From the NCBI GenBank assembly GCA_017541265.1, contig JAFXZK010000024.1, forward strand, positions 1 through 34,049: 34,049 nt of DNA, read 5' to 3'. The notes below the pieces were generated by a model, which was given only the letters and a program-made list of their open reading frames with translations, was not told the DNA's origin and ran no database searches. Positions 1 to 7,144 of the stretch are shown here, piece after piece. This DNA is from Bacteroidaceae bacterium. Lineage in GTDB: Bacteria; Bacteroidota; Bacteroidia; Bacteroidales; Bacteroidaceae. A program made the translations under genes and the position numbers. Each line of letters begins with the position of its first letter. Within the stretch, counting starts at the first letter, position 1.

Positions 1-102
1 GCTGAGTCATTCAACGCAAAAATCAAGGCTTTCAGGACTCAGTTCAGGGGAGTCGGGGACATCAGGTTCTTCATGTACAGGCTGGCTACACTTTATTCTT
101 GA
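1..102 (+). CDS. ISL3-family transposase, C-terminal fragment (cut by window start)
   Basis: Frame 1 is open from the first base to a TGA at 100-102 and encodes 33 residues beginning AESFNAKIKAFRTQFRG and ending RFFMYRLATLYS. This matches the C-terminal tail of ISL3-type DDE transposases as I know the family, where a NAKIK...RG..D..FF..RL motif closes the catalytic domain. The catalytic residues lie outside the window, so whether the element is complete cannot be judged. The gene points toward tRNA-Ser, which is on the opposite strand. Assignment rests on one short motif. Confidence 0.7.
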   Translation, partial: AESFNAKIKAFRTQFRGVGDIRFFMYRLATLYS

Positions 103-165
103 TTAGCCGGCCTCTGCCAACCGGGAAAATCCGCTGACCCGAAAAACGGAACCTCTAAAGAGGAG
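1..165 (+). mobile_element. Right end of an ISL3-like insertion sequence (boundary uncertain)
   Basis: After the transposase stop there are about 60 non-coding bases ending in CGGAACCTCTAAAGAGG before the tRNA terminator. An insertion-sequence inverted repeat is expected here, and the ACGGAACC stretch near 146-153 is a candidate edge. The left end and the target duplication are outside the window, so the exact boundary is a guess. Confidence 0.4.
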
Positions 166-171
166 AAAAAT

Positions 172-197
172 AAAACCCGCTGAAAACCAGCGGGTTT
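172..197 (-). terminator. Rho-independent terminator of tRNA-Ser
   Basis: AACCCGCTG (174-182) pairs perfectly with CAGCGGGTT (188-196) around a 5-nt loop. Read on the minus strand, the hairpin follows the tRNA 3' end and is followed by a T-rich run (TTTTATTTTT). It may also stop transposase read-through from the other side. Confidence 0.8.
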
Positions 198-210
198 CTA
201 TACTTTTGAG

Positions 211-297
211 CGGAGAGACTGGGATTCGAACCCAGGGTACCCGTAAGAGTACGCCGCATTTCGAGTGCGGTCCATTCGACCACTCTGGCATCTCTCC
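211..297 (-). tRNA. tRNA-Ser (anticodon CGA)
   Basis: On the minus strand the acceptor GGAGAGA (297-291) pairs with TCTCTCC (218-212), followed by discriminator G. The anticodon arm is CCGCA-CTCGAAA-TGCGG, giving anticodon CGA, which reads UCG. A long variable arm (TACTCTTACGGGTA) and a T arm with GGTTCGAATCC mark a class II serine tRNA. CCA is not encoded. The gene is 87 nt. Confidence 0.95.
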
Positions 298-308
298 GTT
301 TGCGGATG

Positions 309-316
309 CAAAGATA
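309..316 (-). promoter_or_regulatory. -7 box of tRNA-Ser promoter
   Basis: The minus strand reads TATCTTTG, an exact match to the Bacteroidota -7 consensus TAnnTTTG, 11 nt before the mature tRNA 5' end. Confidence 0.65.
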
Positions 317-359
317 CAATAAAAATAGAAAATAAGGAAATAAGATAATAAGAAAAAAT

Positions 360-512
360 CTAAAAAGTCCTAATTTGTCCTGCGTGCAACCTTTCCGCAC
401 CCATCAGTCGCGATTCGTAAAGCTGGATGTTTTTGTACAACGCTGCAACATCCGTATCAGTAGACGCTTTTACTCCCAACCCTTTACCATTTTGATGGCT
501 GTGACGGCGCAT
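360..512 (-). CDS. Possible 50-residue small ORF overlapping the ribH 3' end
   Basis: An ATG at 512-510 opens a 50-codon frame ending at TAG 362-360. About 43 bases overlap the end of ribH in another frame and about 110 bases run into otherwise empty DNA. The product begins [15 protein letters not shown] and contains [20 protein letters not shown]. The non-overlapping part has normal base composition and reads like an amphipathic helix, unlike the AT-rich spacer beyond it. I recognise no family. It could be a real small protein, a remnant of a longer gene's end, or chance. Confidence 0.3.
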   Translation of the reverse strand: MRRHSHQNGKGLGVKASTDTDVAALYKNIQLYESRLMGAERLHAGQIRTF

Positions 513-937
513 TCGTCGCCTTTGTTGCCAAGCATGCCGCCACTGCGTTGCTCAGCTTGTTCGAGAGTGTTGCAGGTCAGCAAGCCATAGATGACGGGTA
601 CTTTTCCTTCTTTGTTCAGTTCTGCCAAGCCTTGCGTCACGCCCTGACAGATGTAGTCGAAGTGCGGTGTGTCGCCACGGATGACGCAACCAATGGCGAT
701 GATTGCATCCACGAGACCTGAACTGGAAAAGCGTGCCGAGCCATAAACAAGCTCAAACGAGCCAGGCACAGTCTTGACGGTGATGTTCTCCTCTTTGACA
801 CCGTGCTTCATGAGCGTCTGCACGGCACCTTCAAGCAATGCACTTGTTATCTTCTCGTTCCACTCGCTCACGACAATACCTACTCTCATGCCTGTTGCAT
901 CGGGCACGGAGTGAATGTCGAAGATGCCTTTATACAT
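470..937 (-). CDS. ribH: 6,7-dimethyl-8-ribityllumazine synthase
   Basis: This cytoplasmic enzyme condenses 5-amino-6-ribitylamino-uracil with dihydroxybutanone phosphate, the penultimate step of riboflavin synthesis. Its 155 residues fit the family length. Visible motifs are the substrate-binding WNEKI (26-30), VPGSFELV (58-65), the loop [14 protein letters not shown] with the presumed catalytic His92, and AEQRSGG with the phosphate-binding Arg131. The ATG at 937 gives a normal N-terminus. It lies 70 nt downstream of a TPR gene on the same strand and probably shares its promoter; no promoter box is seen in that gap and no FMN riboswitch is visible. The remaining riboflavin genes are not in the window. 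Confidence 0.96.
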   Translation of the reverse strand: MYKGIFDIHSVPDATGMRVGIVVSEWNEKITSALLEGAVQTLMKHGVKEENITVKTVPGSFELVYGSARFSSSGLVDAIIAIGCVIRGDTPHFDYICQGVTQGLAELNKEGKVPVIYGLLTCNTLEQAEQRSGGMLGNKGDECAVTAIKMVKGWE

Positions 938-1007
938 ATAATAAGGAGTTTAGTTGGAAATAAGGCACTTAATGCTTTATTCCCTTTTATTACTTCCTTT
1001 ATTACTC

Positions 1008-1682
1008 TTAGTTAAGTGCTTCAATATACTTGTCAATCTCGTAATAGAGGTTGCTCTGCTGGTACTTGTTCTTGATTTGGTTGTAGCAGTCGAGCGCCTT
1101 GTCATTTTGACCGAGGACTTCGAATATCTGACCGGCCTGCATGAGGCAGGTGGGGCTGATGGTGTTGTTGTCGGCCTTCTTTGCTGCTTTCAAAAGCAGG
1201 TCTGCAGCTTTCTCGTTCTCGCCGAGTTCAGCATAGCAGTTGCCTTTGAGTGCGAGTGCGGCAGGGCTGATCATTGCGTCGCCGCAACCGTCGAACTTGT
1301 CGAGCATGTCGATAGCTTCCTGATACTTCTCGGTGGCAGCATAGCACTTGGCAGCATAGAGGCAAGCAATGTTACCAGCTTTGGTGCTGCCGTATTCGTC
1401 TATGACGGAAAGGAAGCCCATGTTTGCGCCGTCGCCGTTCAGAGCTTTCTCATAGTTGCCGTCCTTGAAGGCCTGCTCTGCATAGAAGATGCTCTCGTTG
1501 GCGCGGTTATTGCGCGGAGTGATGTAGAACTGGTGGATAAGCAGTGCAATGATGATGATGGCAAGCAGACCACCGCCTCCGTAGAGGATTGCTTTCTTGT
1601 TTTTCTCGTAGAATGATCTGGAGGCTGCGAGTGTTTCGTCGAACTCGTTTACCTGCTGTTTCTTTACGTGTTTCTTTGACAT
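1008..1682 (-). CDS. Membrane-anchored tetratricopeptide repeat protein
   Basis: The 224-residue product has a short basic N-terminus, one transmembrane helix at about 31-53 (AILYGGGGLLAIIIIALLIH) and a C-terminal region of TPR-like helical pairs (for example AAKCYAATEKYQEAIDML and AGQIFEVLGQNDKALDCYNQ). The arrangement resembles the YfgM/ancillary-translocon type: an anchor with a periplasmic TPR scaffold. Its partner is unknown. It is the first gene of a likely two-gene unit with ribH. A -7 box lies 53 nt upstream of the ATG. The TPR assignment is firm; the exact role is not. Confidence 0.88.
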   Translation of the reverse strand: MSKKHVKKQQVNEFDETLAASRSFYEKNKKAILYGGGGLLAIIIIALLIHQFYITPRNNRANESIFYAEQAFKDGNYEKALNGDGANMGFLSVIDEYGSTKAGNIACLYAAKCYAATEKYQEAIDMLDKFDGCGDAMISPAALALKGNCYAELGENEKAADLLLKAAKKADNNTISPTCLMQAGQIFEVLGQNDKALDCYNQIKNKYQQSNLYYEIDKYIEALN

Positions 1683-1735
1683 AATCTTTATTTACGATTT
1701 AACTATTAACAATTCATGATTTATAATTTCGGGCG

Positions 1736-1743
1736 CAAAGATA
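1736..1743 (-). promoter_or_regulatory. -7 box for the TPR-ribH unit
   Basis: The minus strand reads TATCTTTG, matching TAnnTTTG. It leaves a leader of about 50 nt before the TPR start codon. Confidence 0.6.
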
Positions 1744-1759
1744 CAACAAAATATGAAAT

Positions 1760-1780
1760 GTGAAAAGTGAAAAGTGAAAA
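1760..1780. repeat. Heptamer tandem repeat, GTGAAAA x3
   Basis: Three exact copies of GTGAAAA lie between the divergent TPR-ribH and recF promoters, with a degenerate copy before them. The same heptamer type recurs at 17851-17867 and 26806-26828. Confidence 0.75.
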
Positions 1781-1815
1781 ATTATTCGTTAGCCTGCCGT
1801 TTTTGTCCTTTTTCA

Positions 1816-1850
1816 TTTAATCTTTAATCTATAATCATTAATCTTTCAAC
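1816..1850. repeat. Degenerate heptamer array (TTTAATC type) upstream of recF
   Basis: Five consecutive 7-nt units read TTTAATC, TTTAATC, TATAATC, ATTAATC and TTTCAAC. The array ends 9 nt before the recF -7 box, so it covers the -20 to -50 region of that promoter. Confidence 0.7.
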
Positions 1851-1859
1851 TTTATTTTG

Positions 1860-1867
1860 TACCTTTG
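1860..1867 (+). promoter_or_regulatory. -7 box of recF
   Basis: TACCTTTG lies only 8 nt before the recF ATG, so the transcript should be leaderless or nearly so. Confidence 0.65.
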
Positions 1868-1875
1868 TGGTCGAA

Positions 1876-2970
1876 ATGCGATTGACTGACCTTACCATAT
1901 TTAATTATAAGAACATCGCGGAAGCGGAGCTGCACTTCTCGCCAAAGCTGAATTGTTTTATTGGCGGCAACGGGCAGGGCAAGACGAATGTGCTCGATGC
2001 CATCCACTTCCTCAGTTTCTGCCGAAGTTACAGCAGCAGCATCGACATGCTGAGCGTAAGGCACGGGCAGGAGTTCATGTCGTTGCAGGGGCGCTATGAA
2101 CATGAGGACGGAACGGAGGAGGACATTCATCTTGGTTTGAAAGTTGGGCAGAAGAAAGTTGTGAGAAGAGGCAAGAAGGCATATCGTAGGATCTCTGAAC
2201 ATATTGGCCTCATTCCTTTGGTGATGGTCTCTCCTGCCGACCAGATTCTCGTTGATGGTGGCAGCGAAGAGCGACGCCGTTTCATTGACATGGTCATCTG
2301 TCAGTACGACCCTGCCTACACGGAAGCGCTTTTGCGTTACAATAAGGCTCTGCAACAACGCAATGCAATGCTCAAACAGGAGCAGGAACCCGACGCTGAA
2401 GTCATGCTGCTTTTCGAGGAGCAAATGGCTTACGAGGGTGAATACATCTTCCATAAGCGTAGTGAATACATCACCCAACTCATACCAATCTTCCAGCGAT
2501 TCTATAATTTGATATCGCAGGAGCAGGAGGAGGTCGAGCTTGGCTATGTGTCCCACTGCCAGAGAGGACCTTTGTTGGAACAGCTGACAAGTCAGCGTTT
2601 CAAGGACAGGGCTGTAGGGTATTCCCTGCACGGCATCCATAAGGACGATCTCAATATGCTTCAGAACGGCTATCCTGTGCGTCGCGAAGGTTCCCAAGGA
2701 CAAAACAAGACCTTTCTAATTGCCTTGAAGCTGGCGCAGTTTGACTTTTTGAGCAGGACAGGCAACCGTACTACGCCGCTGCTGCTGCTTGATGATATCT
2801 TTGACAAGCTCGATGCGGAAAGGGTGGTGCAAATCGTGAAGCTTGTTGGCAGCGATAGGTTCGGACAGATATTCATCACAGACACCAATCGCGACCATCT
2901 CGATGCCATTCTTGCCTCAATGGGAGGTGACAACAAACTGTTCTGTGTCAAAGACGGAGAGATCCGTTGA
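1876..2970 (+). CDS. recF: DNA replication/repair protein RecF
   Basis: RecF is a cytoplasmic SMC-like ATPase that loads RecA at gapped DNA together with RecO and RecR. The 364 residues fit the family. The N-terminus has the typical beta-strand LTDLTIFNYKNI, followed by Walker A GGNGQGKT (30-37) and, near the C-terminus, Walker B LLLLDDIFDKLD. I chose the ATG at 1876; an upstream GTG at 1867 falls inside the promoter box. The gene is followed 18 nt later by a DUF721 gene, a common Bacteroidales pairing. Divergent transcription from the TPR-ribH unit shares the 190-nt spacer. Confidence 0.96.
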   Translation: MRLTDLTIFNYKNIAEAELHFSPKLNCFIGGNGQGKTNVLDAIHFLSFCRSYSSSIDMLSVRHGQEFMSLQGRYEHEDGTEEDIHLGLKVGQKKVVRRGKKAYRRISEHIGLIPLVMVSPADQILVDGGSEERRRFIDMVICQYDPAYTEALLRYNKALQQRNAMLKQEQEPDAEVMLLFEEQMAYEGEYIFHKRSEYITQLIPIFQRFYNLISQEQEEVELGYVSHCQRGPLLEQLTSQRFKDRAVGYSLHGIHKDDLNMLQNGYPVRREGSQGQNKTFLIALKLAQFDFLSRTGNRTTPLLLLDDIFDKLDAERVVQIVKLVGSDRFGQIFITDTNRDHLDAILASMGGDNKLFCVKDGEIR

Positions 2971-2988
2971 TGATTAAAACCAATCGCC

Positions 2989-3279
2989 GTGAAACTGTCA
3001 AATCCTGAGTCGTTGCATGATGCCTTGCTGGTCTTTCTGAGAGAGCAGGGCTTGGAGACGCCCTTGCTTGAATACCGCATTATGCAAGCCTGGCCGGATG
3101 TGATGGGCGCGACCATTAGCCGCTATACCAAGCAGGTCTTCATTCGCGAGGGCAAGTTGCATGTGCAGCTCACCAGTGCCCCTCTCCGGCAGAACCTGAT
3201 GATGGAGCACAAACGCATCGCACAGAAGCTCAACGCCCATGTCGGATCCTACGTCATCAGCGATGTATGTTTTTTCTAA
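2989..3279 (+). CDS. DUF721 domain-containing protein (DciA-like)
   Basis: The 96-residue protein carries the DUF721 pattern: SLHDALLVFLRE, the WPDVMG turn, then YTKQVFIREGKLHVQLTS and an alternating strand/helix end. DUF721 is related to the helicase-loader DciA family; the role in this organism is inferred. The start is taken as GTG at 2989. An ATG that overlaps the recF stop (TGATG, 2968-2972) opens a different 12-codon frame, MIKTNRRETVKS, which ends at 3008 and could act only as a coupling peptide. The gene is in operon with recF and ends 16 nt from the uvrB stop, with no room for a terminator. Confidence 0.87.
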   Translation: MKLSNPESLHDALLVFLREQGLETPLLEYRIMQAWPDVMGATISRYTKQVFIREGKLHVQLTSAPLRQNLMMEHKRIAQKLNAHVGSYVISDVCFF

Positions 3280-3295
3280 GAGATTAGGTTGGCAG

Positions 3296-5299
3296 TTATA
3301 GTTCCGCCTGCAAGCGGAGCATCTCATCGCGGAGGATGGCAGCATCTACAAACTCCATCTTCTTGGCGGCTTCTTCCATCTTGCGTTTGAGGCTTGCTAT
3401 GCGCTTCTTTTTTTCTTCGACTGTCAATGTTTCTGGCTCAGCTACGGCAAGCACTTGATAGTCTGGCTCGATATAGGCTTTCTGCTCAGCCTGCTGGCCG
3501 CTTTGGATGAGGTTGCCCATCGTTGCCACCTTCCTTATCTGCGTTGGCGTGATATGGTGTTCAGCATTGTAGTGGAGCTGTTTCTCGCGTCGGCGGTTTG
3601 TCTCGTTGATGGTCTTTGCCATGCTTTCCGTGATGTTGTCAGCATACATGATGGCTTTGCCGTGTATGTTGCGTGCGGCACGGCCTATAGTTTGCGTCAG
3701 CGTCCGCTCGTTGCGCAGGAAACCTTCCTTGTCGGCGTCGAGGATGGCAACGAGCGAGACTTCCGGCAGGTCGAGCCCTTCGCGCAGGAGGTTCACGCCC
3801 ACGAGGACGTCATACTTGCCTGCACGCAGTTCGCCGAGGATGCGCACACGCTCCAAAGTGTCCACGTCGCTATGGATGTAAGCCGTTTGAATGCCCATGC
3901 CAAGCAGGTATTCCGTCAGCTCTTCTGCCATGCGTTTTGTCAGTGTCACCACCAATGCACGCTCCTTGCGCTCAACACATTGCTGAATCTCCTCCATAAG
4001 GTCATCGACCTGGTTTTCTGTGGGGCGCACTTCAATGGGAGGGTCAAGAAGGCCAGTTGGACGGACAACTTGCTCCACCACGACACCTTCGCTCTCCGCT
4101 ATCTCATAGTCAGCAGGCGTCGCGCTGACATAGATGACCTGGTGCGCCATCTCTTGGAACTCTTCGAACTTGAGCGGACGGTTGTCCTTGGCAGCAGGCA
4201 GGCGGAAACCGTACTCCACGAGTGTCGTCTTGCGTGCTTGGTCGCCGCCGTACATGGCATGTAGTTGTGGCACCGATACATGGCTTTCGTCGACGACAAG
4301 AAGGAAGTCCTTCGGGAAGAAGTCAAGCAGGCAGTATGGACGGGTGCCGGGTGCGCGTCCGTCGAAGTATCGGCTGTAGTTCTCGATGCCCGAACAATGT
4401 CCAAGCTCACGAATCATCTCAATGTCATAAGTCACACGCTCGTGCAAACGCTTTGCCTCAAGTTCTTTGCCCTGGCGCTCAAAGAAGGCGACCTGTTCGC
4501 GAAGGTCATCCTGAATCTGTACGATGGCACGTTCTTGGGTATCCTTCGAAGTCATAAAGAGGTTGGCGGGATATATCTTATAGCTGTCGTAGAGCTGAAT
4601 GCGCGCAAGCAACTCACTGTCAAGCTCTTCTATACTCTCTATTTCGTCGTCCCAGAAAGTGATGCGCAGCGTGAAGTCGCTATAGGCAAGGGCAATGTCG
4701 ACGGTGTCGCCCTTGACACGATATTCGCCCCGAGTCAGGGAAATGTCGTTGCGTACATAAAGCAATTCGTTGAGCCGCCGCAGCAGCTCGTTGCGGTCGA
4801 GTTCCTGACCGACGTGCAGCTCCAGCAGGCTTTCGTAGAAAGTGGAGGGGTTGCCCATTCCGTAGATGCATGAGACGCTGCTCACCACAATGACATCCTT
4901 CCTCCCCGACAGCAAGGCGCTCGTGGCGGCGAGCCTCATCTTGTCTATCTCGTCATTGATGGCCAAGTCCTTCTCAATGTAAGTGTCTGTCGCGGGCATG
5001 TAGGCTTCTGGCTGATAGTAGTCGTAGTAGCTGACGTAGTACTCCACCGCGTTGTGGGGGAAGAACTGCTTCATTTCGCCGTAAAGCTGTGCTGCCAGTG
5101 TCTTGTTGTGCGAGAGGACGAGGGTAGGGCGACCAATGTTCTTGATGACATTGGCGATAGTGAATGTCTTTCCGCTACCTGTGACACCGAGCAAAGTCTG
5201 TGCCCTAACGCCCTGACGGATGCCATCGGTCAGCTGCCGGATAGCTTCCGGCTGGTCGCCCGTAGGCTTATAATCTGATATTAGTTCAAACTGATTCAT
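3296..5299 (-). CDS. uvrB: Excinuclease ABC subunit B
   Basis: UvrB is the damage-verifying helicase-like subunit of UvrABC nucleotide excision repair. At 667 residues it is full length. It has Walker A GVTGSGKT (38-45), the beta-hairpin region rich in Tyr (YYVSYYDYYQPEAY), helicase motifs such as VVDESH and QTIGRAARN, and a C-terminal UVR domain (EEAAKKMEFVDAAILRDEML) for UvrC/UvrA contact. The ATG at 5299 is 11 nt from a -7 box on the minus strand, so the leader is very short. It stands alone and converges with recF-DUF721. Confidence 0.97.
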   Translation of the reverse strand: MNQFELISDYKPTGDQPEAIRQLTDGIRQGVRAQTLLGVTGSGKTFTIANVIKNIGRPTLVLSHNKTLAAQLYGEMKQFFPHNAVEYYVSYYDYYQPEAYMPATDTYIEKDLAINDEIDKMRLAATSALLSGRKDVIVVSSVSCIYGMGNPSTFYESLLELHVGQELDRNELLRRLNELLYVRNDISLTRGEYRVKGDTVDIALAYSDFTLRITFWDDEIESIEELDSELLARIQLYDSYKIYPANLFMTSKDTQERAIVQIQDDLREQVAFFERQGKELEAKRLHERVTYDIEMIRELGHCSGIENYSRYFDGRAPGTRPYCLLDFFPKDFLLVVDESHVSVPQLHAMYGGDQARKTTLVEYGFRLPAAKDNRPLKFEEFQEMAHQVIYVSATPADYEIAESEGVVVEQVVRPTGLLDPPIEVRPTENQVDDLMEEIQQCVERKERALVVTLTKRMAEELTEYLLGMGIQTAYIHSDVDTLERVRILGELRAGKYDVLVGVNLLREGLDLPEVSLVAILDADKEGFLRNERTLTQTIGRAARNIHGKAIMYADNITESMAKTINETNRRREKQLHYNAEHHITPTQIRKVATMGNLIQSGQQAEQKAYIEPDYQVLAVAEPETLTVEEKKKRIASLKRKMEEAAKKMEFVDAAILRDEMLRLQAEL

Positions 5300-5310
5300 G
5301 TTTCAAATTG

Positions 5311-5318
5311 CAAAGTTA
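5311..5318 (-). promoter_or_regulatory. -7 box of uvrB
   Basis: The minus strand reads TAACTTTG, 11 nt from the uvrB start codon. No extra operator resembling a LexA site was recognised. Confidence 0.55.
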
Positions 5319-5364
5319 TGAAATAATTATGAACTATGTACTATGAACTATAAACTATTTTTCG

Positions 5365-5372
5365 TATCTTTG
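5365..5372 (+). promoter_or_regulatory. -7 box of the charged hypothetical gene
   Basis: TATCTTTG is found 24 nt before the ATG at 5397, in an AT-rich spacer divergent from uvrB. Confidence 0.6.
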
Positions 5373-5396
5373 CGGCAAATTTAATTAAATCTTTGT

Positions 5397-6221
5397 ATGA
5401 AAGAAGAAAAGAAAGCGGCAAAGAAGAAAGCTGCAAAGAAAAGCACAAAAACGCTGGAGAGTATTTTGGACTTGAATGCCAACAATATCTGGGATTTGGA
5501 CGAGTTTGCCATTGCCGAAGCTTGGGAGAGGGAACGCGAGGAGGAAGACTTCAGCATCAGCGAACAGAAACTTCTTAACACAATACGTTTGGCTTTCGAG
5601 GTTGTGCATTATAATCCCGAAGATGAGCGCGAAGTTGCCAAATATGAGAATGGAGGCTGGGCAAAGCTCACGCATTGCCAGGAGTCGAAGGGCTGTGTGG
5701 CTATCCGCCGCAAGGCGATAGAACGCATCACCGACCTCAGCTACGAGAACATCAGACACATCTCCACAGCCATGCTGCTGGAGCTTATCAACCGCAATTT
5801 CGGTGGTGGCTGGGATTCCATAGCTCTTGCCATTCGCGATATCATTGAGGCCGGCTTCGAGATAAGCACGACACAGTTGCCGGCAAGCCGCATCCATGCT
5901 CCTGGTGGCACGCTTGAAAAGAAAGTGGCACAGGGCTTTGATGTTTTGGAGATTCCCAAGGGGACTTGGGTGGAAGCCATCTTCGCCAAGAAGAAAGACC
6001 CCGTGGAGAAAATTCACATGGATATGCCGGAAAGGGAGTACGACGAGGACGGCAACCTAATTCCTCTCCGCAATGAACTGGATGAGAACGACGAGCTTGA
6101 AGAGGACAACCTCGACAATGACGACACCTATTTCAGCAGCCTCACGCCCGAAGCTGACGTAAAGGACCTCGAAGAGGAGGGGCTTGCCATTGAGGACATC
6201 AACGAAGAGGAGGAAGAATAG
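5397..6221 (+). CDS. Hypothetical protein with basic head and acidic tail
   Basis: I do not recognise a family. The 274-residue protein has a Lys/Ala-rich N-terminus (residues 2-20, KAAKKKAAKKSTK), a mixed alpha/beta middle (about 20-205) with conserved-looking stretches such as GGWDSIALAIRDIIEAGFE, and a strongly acidic tail (about 205-274) ending in EEEEE. No signal peptide or membrane segment is seen, so it should be cytoplasmic. The polar charge layout is reminiscent of nucleic-acid or ribosome-associated proteins, but that is only an analogy. Base composition is like its neighbours. Its last 23 bases overlap the convergent RNA methyltransferase gene. Confidence 0.8.
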   Translation: MKEEKKAAKKKAAKKSTKTLESILDLNANNIWDLDEFAIAEAWEREREEEDFSISEQKLLNTIRLAFEVVHYNPEDEREVAKYENGGWAKLTHCQESKGCVAIRRKAIERITDLSYENIRHISTAMLLELINRNFGGGWDSIALAIRDIIEAGFEISTTQLPASRIHAPGGTLEKKVAQGFDVLEIPKGTWVEAIFAKKKDPVEKIHMDMPEREYDEDGNLIPLRNELDENDELEEDNLDNDDTYFSSLTPEADVKDLEEEGLAIEDINEEEEE

Positions 6222-7020
6222 AACCACGCCTGCGGAACTCGGCACAGACAATGCCTGTGGCAACGGCGACGTTGAGGCTCTCTGTCGTTTGTGAGCCTTT
6301 CGGGAAGTTAGGGACGTATAGGCGGTGGCAGACAAACTTTGCCACTTCCGCGCTGATACCGTTCCCCTCATTGCCCATCACGATAATGCCATTCTGGGAA
6401 AGCTCCTCTTCATAGATGTCCGAGCCGTCGAGGAATGTGCCATAAACAGGCATCTGCACTCCGCCAAGCACTTCCGGCAGGTTGCAGTAGTGTACCTTCA
6501 CTCTTGCCAAGGCTCCCATGCAAGATTGTACGCATTTAGGATTATAGACATCTGCCGTTCCCTTTGAGCAAAGGACATGATGAATGCCGAACCAATCGGC
6601 AATTCGCAGGATAGTGCCCAAGTTGCCAGGGTCCTGCACACCGTCGAGGGCAAGAAAAAGATTGGAGTCGGGAAATGATAACTGAAAATCGAAAGTTGAT
6701 TGTGGAATAGGCATCACAGCCAGAACGCTTTGTGGCGTACGCAGCAGGCTTACCCGTTCCAACTCTTCCCTGCTCACCTCATCAATTTCACAATTAAACA
6801 ATCTCACCGTATCACAATTTGCAGTCAGCCATTCCTTTGTGGCCGCAACATAGAGCGGAGCAGAGTAGGGGGTGTCTTGTGGAGACACTTGACATGCGTC
6901 GAGCAGTTCGCCCACAAGCTTCGGTCCCTCTGCCACAAAAGCATTGTGAAGCAGACGGTACTTGCGCATCTCCAGCGACTTTATCCATTTAATACGAGCC
7001 TTGCTAAACATCTTATTCAA
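6199..7020 (-). CDS. TrmH/SpoU-family RNA 2'-O-methyltransferase
   Basis: The 273-residue protein is a SPOUT-fold enzyme that would transfer methyl from S-adenosylmethionine to a ribose 2'-OH in rRNA or tRNA. The three SpoU motifs are present: DGVQDPGNLGTILR (126-139), GNEGNGIS (216-223) and SLNVAVATGI (248-257), forming the trefoil-knot cofactor site. The N-terminal part (about 1-100) resembles the substrate-binding domain of RlmB-like proteins. Specific target is not predictable. The ATG at 7020 is used; a second Met lies three codons in. Its 3' end overlaps the convergent gene by 23 bp. Confidence 0.92.
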   Translation of the reverse strand: MNKMFSKARIKWIKSLEMRKYRLLHNAFVAEGPKLVGELLDACQVSPQDTPYSAPLYVAATKEWLTANCDTVRLFNCEIDEVSREELERVSLLRTPQSVLAVMPIPQSTFDFQLSFPDSNLFLALDGVQDPGNLGTILRIADWFGIHHVLCSKGTADVYNPKCVQSCMGALARVKVHYCNLPEVLGGVQMPVYGTFLDGSDIYEEELSQNGIIVMGNEGNGISAEVAKFVCHRLYVPNFPKGSQTTESLNVAVATGIVCAEFRRRGSILPPLR

Positions 7021-7067
7021 TTAAGAATTGGAAAGAAGATTTAAGAATTGTTTTCTTGCATCGAGCA

Positions 7068-7075
7068 CAAAGGTA
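7068..7075 (-). promoter_or_regulatory. -7 box of the RNA methyltransferase gene
   Basis: The minus strand reads TACCTTTG, about 47 nt before the start codon, in the divergent spacer shared with tamL. Confidence 0.6.
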
Positions 7076-7099
7076 CGAATTTTAATTCATAGTTTGTAT

Positions 7100-7120
7100 T
7101 TAATTCTTAATTCTTAATTC
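7100..7120. repeat. Heptamer tandem repeat, TTAATTC x3
   Basis: Three exact TTAATTC copies are followed by a degenerate fourth. The array ends 12 nt before the tamL -7 box. Confidence 0.7.
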
Positions 7121-7132
7121 TTATTTTCTTTG

Positions 7133-7140
7133 TATCTTTG
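7133..7140 (+). promoter_or_regulatory. -7 box of tamL
   Basis: TATCTTTG ends only 4 nt before the GTG start at 7145, pointing to a leaderless message. Confidence 0.6.
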
Positions 7141-7144
7141 TGGC

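Noticed and set aside
425-453. Terminator GGATGTT/AACATCC after ribH
   Set aside because: The stem is 7 bp with a 15-nt loop and no T-run; it may be chance within the possible small ORF.
2970-3008. Frameshift in the DUF721 gene
   Set aside because: The ATG overlapping the recF stop leads to MIKTNRRETVKS and a stop, but the GTG at 2989 gives a normal-length family start, so no frameshift is required.
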